Source: Candidatus Micrarchaeota archaeon RBG_16_49_10
GTDB lineage: Archaea > Aenigmatarchaeota > Aenigmatarchaeia > CG10238-14
Direction of reading: 5' to 3'
Assembly: GCA_001784635.1 (NCBI GenBank)
Contig: MFRS01000004.1
Span: forward strand, 79,330 to 90,673
DNA length: 11,344 nucleotides
Part shown: positions 5,860 to 11,344 of the stretch, piece after piece
Position numbering within the stretch: the first letter of the stretch is position 1
Layout: every line of letters starts with the position of its first letter
The notes under the pieces: generated by a model
The model's input: only the letters and a program-made list of their open reading frames with translations
Told to the model about the DNA's origin: nothing
Databases searched by the model: none
Program-made: the position numbers and the translations under genes

Positions 5860-6612
5860 GTGACGCTCAAAATCAAGGGCCTAGAAGTCGGTATAGAGGA
5901 CAGGAAAATCATAGACGGCTTCAGCCTAACTGTGAAGAAGGGGGAGGTCCATGTCCTGATGGGCAGGAACGGGAGCGGCAAGTCGACGCTGGCGCTCGCA
6001 TTGATGGGGCACCCGAAGTACAGGATTCTGAAAGGGACTGTCTTTCTTGACGGCAAGTCGATAATAAAGCTTTCCACCGATAAAAGGTCCTCGATGGGGC
6101 TGTTCCTAGCATTCCAGAACCCTACCGAAGTCCCGGGGGTCTCCCTGAGCAATTTCCTCAGGACGTCCTACAACTCTGCCAGCAAGAGGAAGGTGTCGGT
6201 GTTCGAATTCCAGAGCTTGCTGAAGGCGAGGATGAAGGAGATGGGGATAAACGAGGAGTTCATGAAAAGGGGTGTAAACGAGGGGTTTTCCGGCGGCGAG
6301 AGGAAGCTTTCCGAGCTGCTACAGCTTTCGATACTCAAGCCCAAGGTCGCGATACTGGACGAGATAGACTCCGGGCTGGACATGGACTCCCTTAAGGTCG
6401 CCTCGAAGATCATAAATGCCATGAAGAAGGAGACGGGAATCCTTATCATCACGCACTACAAGAGGGTGCTGGAGCACATAAAGCCGGATTTCGTGCACAT
6501 CCTTGACGGCGGGCGCATAGTCAAGTCCGGCGATGTGAGGATTGTCGGCCAGCTGGAGAAGAAGGGTTACAGATGGTTCTCCGAGGACGGTGATAGGCAT
6601 GCAAAAGCTTGA
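5860..6612 (+). CDS. sufC: SufC, ATPase of the SUF Fe-S cluster assembly complex
   Basis: A 250-residue ABC-type ATPase, the usual SufC length. It has Walker A GRNGSGKST (35-43), Q-loop Q86 in LAFQNPTEVPG, the SufC-type signature FSGGERKLSELLQ (143-155), Walker B VAILDEIDSGLD (163-174), and the switch His199 in ITHYKRVL. SufC binds the SufB/SufD core in the cytoplasm, and ATP-driven SufC dimerisation opens that core for cluster assembly. The start is GTG at 5860, one base after the regulator stop, with GAAGGGG upstream; the frame gives the family N-terminus MTLKIKGLEVGI. Its end overlaps the sufB start by 14 bp, consistent with translational coupling. Confidence 0.96.
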   Translation: MTLKIKGLEVGIEDRKIIDGFSLTVKKGEVHVLMGRNGSGKSTLALALMGHPKYRILKGTVFLDGKSIIKLSTDKRSSMGLFLAFQNPTEVPGVSLSNFLRTSYNSASKRKVSVFEFQSLLKARMKEMGINEEFMKRGVNEGFSGGERKLSELLQLSILKPKVAILDEIDSGLDMDSLKVASKIINAMKKETGILIITHYKRVLEHIKPDFVHILDGGRIVKSGDVRIVGQLEKKGYRWFSEDGDRHAKA

Positions 6613-7984
6613 GAAGGGTTACAGGTACGGCTTCAGGGATGACATAAAGTACATCTTCAAGACCAAGAAGGGCCTTTCCGCAGAGGTGGTGAGGGAGATA
6701 TCCAAGGTGAAGGGCGAGCCGAAGTGGATGCTCGACTTCAGGCTGAAGGGGCTCGAGGCTTTCAGGAAGAGGCCGTTGCCCTCATGGGGCCCTGACCTGT
6801 CTGCCATAAACTTCGACGAAATCATCTACTACGCAAAGGCGGGGGAGAAGACCACCAACTGGGAGGATGTGCCGGAGAAGATAAAGAGGACTTTTGAGAG
6901 GATTGGCGTCCCCGAGGCTGAGAGGAAATACCTATCCGGCGTGGCAAACCAATACGAGAGCGAGGTCGTCTACCACAAGCTGAAGAAGGACCTGGAGAGG
7001 AAGGGGATAATCTTCACTGACCTGGACACTGCGGTGAAGGAGCACCCGGATATCGTAAGAAAAAACATAGGGAAGGTGGTTCCGATAAACGACAACAAGT
7101 TCTACGCACTCAACTAGGCCGTCTGGTCGGGCAGGTCTTTCGTCTACATACCGGAGGGGATAGAAGTCCCACTGCCATTGCAGGCCTACTTCAGGATAAA
7201 CGCGCCGAACATCGGGCAGTTCGAGAGGACGCTGATAATAGCCGAGAAGGGCTCCAAGCTCCATTACATTGAGGGGTGTTCAGCTCCTATATACTCCACA
7301 AACTCGTTGCATGCCGCCGTGGTTGAGGTGATGGCCGAGGAGAAATCCAAGGTCAGGTACACCACTGTGCAGAACTGGTCCAACAACGTTTATAACTTGG
7401 TCACCAAGAGGGCGTTCGCCAAGAGGGACGCGACCGTCGAGTGGGTCGACTGCAACCTCGGCTCGGGCGGGACCATGAAGTATCCTACTGTTTTTCTCCT
7501 GGGCGAGAACTCCAGGGCCGAGATACTGTCGATAGCCTTCGCGGGCAAGGGGCAGATATTGGACGCAGGCTCGAGGGTCTTCCACAACGCTAAGAACACA
7601 TACTCCAGGATGGTCTCCAAGTCCATAAGCAAGCACGACGGGAGGACCGTCTACAGGGGGTCCGTGTATGTGGCGAAAGGATGCACGGGCGTCAAGTCCA
7701 TGATGAGCTGCGAATCGCTGCTGCTCGACGATAAGTCTTCTACAGAAACGATACCGCGGCTGGACATAAACGAGAGCGACGTGAGCGTCGGGCACGAGGC
7801 GAAGGCGGGAAAGATTAATGAAGACCAACTGTTCTATTTAATGAGCAGGGGTATAAGCGAGGCTGAGGCGACTTCGATGATAGTGCGAGGCTTCATAGAG
7901 CCTGTGGCGAAGGAGCTGCCGATGGAGTTCGCGGTGGAGATGAACAGGCTGATAGATATGGAGATGGAAGGGAGCGTGGGATGA
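6599..7984 (+). CDS. sufB: SufB, Fe-S cluster assembly scaffold, interrupted by an in-frame TAG
   Basis: Read through a single TAG at codon 173 (7115-7117), this frame encodes a full-length 461-residue SufB. The N-terminal part has SufB hallmarks (YGFRDDIKYIFKTKKGLS; KPLPSWGPDLS-like segment; NKFYALN). The part after the stop continues without frame change: AVWSGRSFVYIPEGIEV, LQAYFRIN, YIEGCSAP, MKYP, and the C-terminal core. C371 in MMSCESLLLDD aligns with the E. coli SufB Cys405 region and H399-E400 in VGHEA with His433-Glu434. The end, DQLFYLMSRGISEAEATSMIVRGF...LPMEFAVEMNRL, is typical. The ATG at 6599 has GGTGAT 4 nt upstream. SufB scaffolds nascent clusters with SufC; no sufD is present, so it may form the core alone. 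The stop may be an error, a real nonsense mutation or recoding. Confidence 0.93.
7115..7117 (+). other. In-frame amber codon inside sufB
   Basis: The context is ...TTC TAC GCA CTC AAC TAG GCC GTC TGG TCG... SufB proteins read LNSAV here, so TAG replaces a conserved Ser codon; TCG to TAG is one substitution. The frame is intact on both sides, so no indel is needed. The first in-frame ATG afterwards is at 7178, without a convincing ribosome-binding site. Confidence 0.9.
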
Positions 7985-9202
7985 ATGTTCGATGCGAAGA
8001 AGATTAGGGAGGATTTCCCGATTTTGAAGAGGAAGGTGAATGGCAAGACTTTGGTCTATTTCGATAATGCTGCCACGACGCAGAAGCCGGTGCAGGTGAT
8101 CAATGCGATAAGGGATTACTATGAAAACCACAACGCAAACATACACAGAGGCGTTCATCAACTATCGCAGGAAGCATCGCAGATGTATGAGGATGCGCAC
8201 CATGTCGTTGGGAAGCTGATAGGGGCGAAGTGGGACGAGACGATTTTCACGAGGAACACTACCGAGGGGTTGAACCTAGTGATGTACGCGTGGGCCATGA
8301 GGAAACTCAAGAAGGGTGATGAAATTATTTCCACAGTGATGGAGCACCACAGCAACATGGTGACCTGGCAGTTCCTGAAGGAGATGGGTATCAAGCTCAA
8401 GTTCGTCGGGATAAACGACGACGGCACGCTTAAGATGGAGGATTACGACAAGCTTGTGACGAGGAGCACGAAGCTCATAACCGTCGTCCATGCGTCGAAC
8501 GTGGTGGGAACGATAAACGACGTGAGGAAGATTGGGAAGATTGCTCATGATAACAAGGCCTTGTTCGTTGTGGATGGAGCCCAATCTGTTCCGCACATGC
8601 CAGTCAATGTGAAAAAAATGGATGCGGACTTCCTCGCATTCTCCGCGCACAAGATGCTCGGCCCGACAGGCATGGGTGCGCTTTATGGGAAAAGGAGCTT
8701 GCTGCAAAGCATGGACCCGTTCATGTACGGCGGTGATATGATAAAGCAGGTCACGCTCGAGAAGTCGACGTGGAACGACCTGCCGTGGAAGTTCGAGGCA
8801 GGCACGCCGAACATCTGCGGCGGCGTCGCTTTCGCTGAGGCGGTGAAGTACCTCGAGAGGCTTAAGATGAAGAACGTCAGGAAGCACGAGGAGGAGATAA
8901 CCAAGTACGCGATGGAAAGGATGAGTGAGGTGGACGGCCTTAAGATTTTCGGCCCTGGGGACTACAGGAACAGAGGTGGGGTTCTCTCATTCAATCTAGG
9001 GGAGATCCATCCGCATGACCTTGCGACCATACTGGATGAGTTCGGTGTCGCTGTAAGGTCAGGCCAACATTGCGCCGCGCCACTCATACATTTGCTTAAG
9101 GCCCATGCCACGACAAGGGCGAGCTTCTATGTATACAACACGAAGGAGGAAGTTGACTACTTCATCGACGTGCTGAACAAGGCAAGGAAAGTGTTTGGAT
9201 GA
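7985..9202 (+). CDS. sufS: SufS-type (group II) cysteine desulfurase
   Basis: A 405-residue PLP enzyme that releases sulfur from L-cysteine as a protein persulfide and yields alanine. Visible motifs are YFDNAATTQKP (25-35), NIHRGVH (52-58), TRNTTEGLN (89-97), EHHSNMVTWQ (120-129, His121 stacking on PLP), VVDGAQS (195-201, Asp197 and Gln200), SAHK (220-223, Schiff-base Lys223) and the catalytic loop RSGQHCAAP (358-366, Cys363), with the substrate-binding Arg378 in TTRASFYVYNT. The short RSGxHCAxP loop marks the SufS group rather than the NifS/IscS group. The ATG directly abuts the sufB stop with GGGATGA upstream, and the stop overlaps the next start as ATGA, so the genes are translationally coupled. 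Confidence 0.97.
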   Translation: MFDAKKIREDFPILKRKVNGKTLVYFDNAATTQKPVQVINAIRDYYENHNANIHRGVHQLSQEASQMYEDAHHVVGKLIGAKWDETIFTRNTTEGLNLVMYAWAMRKLKKGDEIISTVMEHHSNMVTWQFLKEMGIKLKFVGINDDGTLKMEDYDKLVTRSTKLITVVHASNVVGTINDVRKIGKIAHDNKALFVVDGAQSVPHMPVNVKKMDADFLAFSAHKMLGPTGMGALYGKRSLLQSMDPFMYGGDMIKQVTLEKSTWNDLPWKFEAGTPNICGGVAFAEAVKYLERLKMKNVRKHEEEITKYAMERMSEVDGLKIFGPGDYRNRGGVLSFNLGEIHPHDLATILDEFGVAVRSGQHCAAPLIHLLKAHATTRASFYVYNTKEEVDYFIDVLNKARKVFG

Positions 9203-9561
9203 ACATATACCAAGAGAATGTGATGGACCACTACAAGAACCCAAGGAATTTCGGCAAGATGAAGAAGCCGGATGTGGTCTCTAAGGACGCCAATATGCTC
9301 TGCGGCGACGAGATAGAGATACAGGTGAAGATAAAGAACGGAAAGATTGATGACATAAGGTTCTCGGGACCCGGGTGCGCGATAAGCAGGGCGAGCGGGA
9401 GCATGCTGAGCGAGCTGGTGAAAGGTAAGAAGATAAGCGACATTAAAAAAATTAAGGATGACGATTTGATTGGCATGATGGGGATTGAGCTGACCCCAAT
9501 TAGGAGGAAGTGCGCTCTGCTGTCTTTGAGGGTTTTGAAAAATGGACTTGAAAAAGCCTGA
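9199..9561 (+). CDS. sufU: SufU/IscU-like Fe-S scaffold or sulfur-transfer protein
   Basis: A 120-residue IscU-fold protein with the start MNIYQENVMDHYKNPRNFG and the three conserved Cys: C35 in MLCGDE, C60 in GPGCAISRASGSML, and C105 in IRRKCALLSL, with the metal-ligand Asp37. The sequence around the Cys residues, with Arg/Lys instead of His before C105, is SufU-like. The C60-C105 spacing of 45 residues is close to IscU (about 43) and lacks the roughly 18-residue insertion of bacterial SufU (about 62). It either accepts sulfur from SufS via bound Zn, as SufU does, or holds a cluster, as IscU does. The ATG overlaps the sufS stop in an ATGA. The symbol follows the Cys-region sequence; an IscU-type function remains possible. 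Confidence 0.88.
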   Translation: MNIYQENVMDHYKNPRNFGKMKKPDVVSKDANMLCGDEIEIQVKIKNGKIDDIRFSGPGCAISRASGSMLSELVKGKKISDIKKIKDDDLIGMMGIELTPIRRKCALLSLRVLKNGLEKA

Positions 9562-9570
9562 TGACGTTTA

Positions 9571-9580
9571 AGGGTTATAT
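9571..9580 (+). promoter_or_regulatory. TATA element for the membrane protein at 9604
   Basis: AGGGTTATAT has its A/T core centred near 9577, 27 bp before the GTG at 9604, in the 42-bp gap after the suf operon. This predicts a leaderless transcript and supports the GTG as start. Confidence 0.5.
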
Positions 9581-9603
9581 TGCTGTGATTTCATATTAAT
9601 ATT

Positions 9604-9951
9604 GTGAATGAAAAAAATGTTCTCATCAGAGACTTGGCCTTCTTTGCCTTTATGATTCCCGCAGTAATTTTGTTTTGGAGAAGCAACTTGATTGCAGGCT
9701 TAATCTTGTTCTCTGAGGCTACAGTAGCACAAATATTTTTCTACAAAAACAGCGAGAAAATATTTTTTGTTTTTGCCGGAATTTTCGGGACAGTCCTTGA
9801 GATGATAGGCGGTATCATTGGGATATGGACATATACATACCCAAACTTAATCACCGTGCCCTTTTGGATATTCTTCTGCTGGGGTTTCACTTTCATGTTG
9901 CTAAATTCAGCCTACTCATTGGTTAAGAACCGTCTTAATAAGCAGGGTTAA
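9604..9951 (+). CDS. Small four-helix membrane protein, unknown function
   Basis: A 115-residue, strongly hydrophobic protein with about four membrane segments: roughly 9-24, 26-46, 50-74 and 83-106, followed by a basic tail (KNRLNKQG). Polar or aromatic motifs within the helices are FSEATVAQIFF, LEMIGGIIGIWTYTYP and VPFWIFFCWGFTF. The GIWTY...P.W pattern recalls small uncharacterised membrane families such as DUF2878, but I cannot assign one. The start is GTG, supported by a TATA element 27 bp upstream. The gene is clearly more AT-rich than the suf operon before it. No enzymatic residues are evident. Confidence 0.7.
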   Translation: MNEKNVLIRDLAFFAFMIPAVILFWRSNLIAGLILFSEATVAQIFFYKNSEKIFFVFAGIFGTVLEMIGGIIGIWTYTYPNLITVPFWIFFCWGFTFMLLNSAYSLVKNRLNKQG

Positions 9952-9973
9952 TCTTTAATGTTGTAAATTGAGG

Positions 9974-10016
9974 TTCCAATTTTTGAATTGGAAATTGCGT
10001 CTTCTATTTTGTAGAA
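9974..10016. repeat. Two tandem AT-rich hairpins in the 9952-10065 intergenic gap
   Basis: TTCCAATT-tttg-AATTGGAA (9974-9993) is a perfect 8-bp stem with a 4-nt loop. It is followed 8 nt later by TTCTA-ttttg-TAGAA (10002-10016), a 5-bp stem with a 5-nt loop. Both loops are T-rich and end in G. They could shape termination of the upstream transcript or bind a regulator near the next promoter (A/T-rich 10019-10033). Function is unknown. Confidence 0.45.
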
Positions 10017-10065
10017 TAAATTAATAATTTAACTTTGATTTACGAAGTTTGAATTGGGTGGTTTA

Positions 10066-10344
10066 ATGGGACTTAATGTTGTAAGCGGTGGCACTCCATC
10101 TTTGCAAACATATGAAATAAGTTATAAATTGGTTAATCCCCTAGGCGAACAAAATTTAATAAATATAGCAACTGTCGGCCTAAATCCTCACATCGACGGA
10201 GATATTTTAACCTTGGGGTTTTACGGGACACTGGAAGAGGCTATAAGGAAGTTTGACGGGACACGGCAGGTGTTATTCAGAAATGGATATTTGTATTCAG
10301 ACGGTGAGCGCTTAGATTCAAAACAAATCAGGGTGAAAAACTGA
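10066..10344 (+). CDS. Unrecognised 92-residue soluble protein
   Basis: A small protein with no membrane segment, no Cys and no family I recognise. The sequence looks like a compact alpha-beta or mostly beta domain: YEISYKLVNP, INIATVGLNPHIDG, DILTLGFYGTLEEAIRKFDGTRQVLF and RNGYLYSDGERLDSKQIRV. The final 'G-YLYSDGERLDS' looks like a beta hairpin. I chose ATG 10066, preceded by GGGTGG (10056-10061), over the TTG at 10054, which would add four residues (giving LGGL before the ATG, or MGGL if TTG initiates). The composition is AT-rich like the preceding gene. It is isolated by gaps on both sides, so the neighbours say little about its role. Confidence 0.6.
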   Translation: MGLNVVSGGTPSLQTYEISYKLVNPLGEQNLINIATVGLNPHIDGDILTLGFYGTLEEAIRKFDGTRQVLFRNGYLYSDGERLDSKQIRVKN

Positions 10345-10360
10345 AGCCAAAAATTTAAGG

Positions 10361-10368
10361 TTTATATA
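10361..10368 (+). promoter_or_regulatory. TATA box for the thioredoxin-fold gene
   Basis: TTTATATA, preceded by the BRE-like AAATTTAAGG, is the cleanest TATA box in the 3' part of the window. Its centre is 26 bp before the ATG at 10391, supporting leaderless translation from that ATG rather than the GTG at 10388. Confidence 0.65.
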
Positions 10369-10390
10369 CGGGGAAGACAATATTTTTGTG

Positions 10391-10654
10391 ATGAAACTGC
10401 TGTATTTTTTCAGCAAGAACCCGGGGACTAGCGTCCTGCAAAGCATAATAGTCGACAATATAGAGAAGGCCTTCAAAGACAAGCTCGATGTGGAGAGGGT
10501 CGAGTTCAAGGACAACGCAGAAGTCTTCAAGAAGCGCAAAATAAAGGAGATACCAAGCGTAGTCCTTGAGAAGGACGGGAAGGAGGTCGCGAGGTTCTCG
10601 GGCTTGGCGCAGGAGATTTTCCTCAGAAGGGCGATTGAAAGGAATTTAACATAG
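10391..10654 (+). CDS. Thioredoxin-fold protein without the CxxC active site
   Basis: An 87-residue protein with the minimal thioredoxin/glutaredoxin pattern: strand MKLLYFFS, helix GTSVLQSIIVDNIEKAFKD, strand DVERVEFKD, helix EVFKKRKI, then KEIPSVVLEKDGKEVARFSG with the cis-Pro strand and a C-terminal helix. In this family a CPxC follows the first strand; here the position reads SKNPGTSV, and the protein has no Cys at all. It therefore cannot act as a dithiol oxidoreductase and may bind a partner or act as a structural domain. The stop is TAG (10652-10654), the only other in-frame TAG in the window. It has its own TATA box and a T-run after the stop. Confidence 0.75.
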   Translation: MKLLYFFSKNPGTSVLQSIIVDNIEKAFKDKLDVERVEFKDNAEVFKKRKIKEIPSVVLEKDGKEVARFSGLAQEIFLRRAIERNLT

Positions 10655-10662
10655 GAAACCCA

Positions 10663-10669
10663 TTTTTTT
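10663..10669 (+). terminator. T-run terminator after the thioredoxin-fold gene
   Basis: Seven T begin 8 bp after the TAG stop and end 3 bp before the next ATG. This suggests separate transcription of the two genes. A weak A/T element, AATTTAAC (10643-10650), is centred 26 bp before the ATG at 10673. Confidence 0.4.
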
Positions 10670-10672
10670 ATC

Positions 10673-11344
10673 ATGGATGGCACGCCCGAAAGGCAGACGG
10701 TTACTCCTGAGCAGATAGGCCTTGAGCTGACCGAAGAGGCTTACAAGGGGTTAGAGAAGTTCTACAACCAAATCGCAGTGGGCCACTCGATGATCATGAA
10801 CAACGGCCTAACGGCTACTAGGAAAGAGGACGGCATATACATCGTCCACAGCATGGACAAGCAAAACCCTCCAGCCGGGTCCGAGAAGGTCGAGTTCGAG
10901 GCAAAGATAGGGGAATACCGCATCATAGTCACGCTCTACAAGCAGTCGGACGCGAGAGTGGAGGACATGTACCCCACTTTGAAGAGGGACTTCGAGAATT
11001 TCGCCTACTGGTCCAACCGCAACCTGAGAGGGGAGGGAGGATCAGCGAAGCCCTACGAGAAGGACCAGCTGATGAAGGACCTGTTCTTCGTCACCGTCTC
11101 CGTGGTGGCGGGGCTTTCACTGCTCGGGCTAGTCTCGGACACGAGGCAAACGGCCCAGATAGTCTATGCCACAAAACCCAGCCAAGTTTCCATATTCGTA
11201 ATGCTGGCTGTCATATTCCTCCTGAGCGCGTACATATTCCTCAGCAAGCCCCTGCACAAGTACTGGTCAAAGCTGAGGGGAAGGATGGGGCTGTCTGTAA
11301 AGGGCGGCAATCGCAATGCGGGAAAAGATGCAAAATTCCTGAAA
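10673..11344 (+). CDS. Two-TM membrane protein with a cytoplasmic or extracellular N-terminal domain (3' end outside window)
   Basis: The frame is open from the ATG at 10673 to the window end, giving 224 residues without a stop. Residues 1-130 form a soluble alpha-beta domain (LTEEAYKGLEKFYNQIAVGHSM; KVEFEAKIGEYRIIVTLYKQSD; PTLKRDFENFAYWSNRNLRG). Two membrane helices follow at about 137-157 (LFFVTVSVVAGLSLLGLVS) and 173-192 (SIFVMLAVIFLLSAYIFLS), then a basic stretch (KPLHKYWSKLRGR) and a polar tail. I recognise no family. Codon use (AGG, ATA, GAG, CTG) matches the suf operon, not the AT-rich genes just before it. The frame also continues directly from the preceding gene across its TAG, but the T-run and own start argue for a separate gene. 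Confidence 0.75.
   Translation, partial: MDGTPERQTVTPEQIGLELTEEAYKGLEKFYNQIAVGHSMIMNNGLTATRKEDGIYIVHSMDKQNPPAGSEKVEFEAKIGEYRIIVTLYKQSDARVEDMYPTLKRDFENFAYWSNRNLRGEGGSAKPYEKDQLMKDLFFVTVSVVAGLSLLGLVSDTRQTAQIVYATKPSQVSIFVMLAVIFLLSAYIFLSKPLHKYWSKLRGRMGLSVKGGNRNAGKDAKFLK

Noticed and set aside
7115..7117. Pyrrolysine at the sufB amber codon
   Set aside because: The family residue is Ser, there is no sign of pyl genes in the window, and TAG appears to be a normal stop at 10652. It cannot be excluded without the genome, but nothing here supports it.
7178..7984. A separate gene beginning at ATG 7178 (SufB C-terminal half as its own protein)
   Set aside because: The SufB homology continues directly from the TAG (AVWSGRSFVYIPEGIEV) before this ATG, and no clear ribosome-binding site precedes 7178. 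It is the same gene interrupted by a stop.
7280..8887. Long minus-strand frames opposite sufB and sufS (e.g. 7280-7828, 8276-8887)
   Set aside because: They are antisense to strongly conserved genes, show compositional bias (Leu, Arg, His, Val) and match no protein pattern. They are a by-product of the codon use of the plus-strand genes.
1..11344. CRISPR array, insertion sequence or toxin-antitoxin pair
   Set aside because: I saw no regularly spaced long repeats, no transposase motifs with terminal inverted repeats, and no recognisable toxin or antitoxin fold. The 9-bp periodic blocks at 5225-5269 are three different sequences, not one repeat.

Overview
The window looks archaeal. Many genes appear leaderless, with an A/T-rich TATA element centred about 26 bp before the start codon. 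A tRNA-Lys gene carries a short intron that folds into a bulge-helix-bulge, and transcription ends are marked by T-runs without GC hairpins. Arg and Ile are mostly AGG and ATA, and GTG starts occur. I cannot assign a lineage; a DPANN-type or other small-genome archaeon would fit, but this is inference.

Layout. (1) 1-1539: the 3' end of a membrane-anchored protein followed by a MacB/FtsX-type ABC permease. (2) 1610-3053: two probably leaderless genes, a Cys-rich HhH/queuosine-salvage-like protein and an SRPBCC-fold protein, ending in T-runs. (3) 3109-5097, minus strand: an AT-rich gene for an unusual PEP-synthase-like protein (OB-like N-terminus, PPDK N-terminal domain, possible degenerate phosphohistidine domain, no PEP-binding barrel). 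(4) 5098-5531: a dense non-coding region with a hairpin, a plus-strand TATA element, three 9-mers copied from the tRNA gene, tRNA-Lys(CUU) with an intron between positions 8 and 9, and three inverted repeats around the promoter of the next operon. (5) 5532-9561: a tight SUF operon of a Cys-containing HTH regulator, sufC, sufB, sufS and a SufU/IscU-like scaffold, with no sufD. sufB is interrupted by an in-frame TAG at codon 173. (6) 9604-11344: small probably monocistronic genes, namely an AT-rich membrane protein, an unrecognised 92-residue protein, a Cys-less thioredoxin-fold protein and a two-TM protein that runs off the window.

How the genes work together. SufS removes sulfur from cysteine, the SufU/IscU-like protein can accept or carry it, and SufB with the ATPase SufC assembles Fe-S clusters. 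The HTH protein heads the operon, has a C-x2-C-x7-C tail, and sits behind three ACT...AGT palindromes, so Fe-S- or redox-responsive autoregulation is a reasonable hypothesis. The points most worth checking are the sufB amber codon, the tRNA intron, the tRNA-derived 9-mers, the operator array and the PPDK-like protein.
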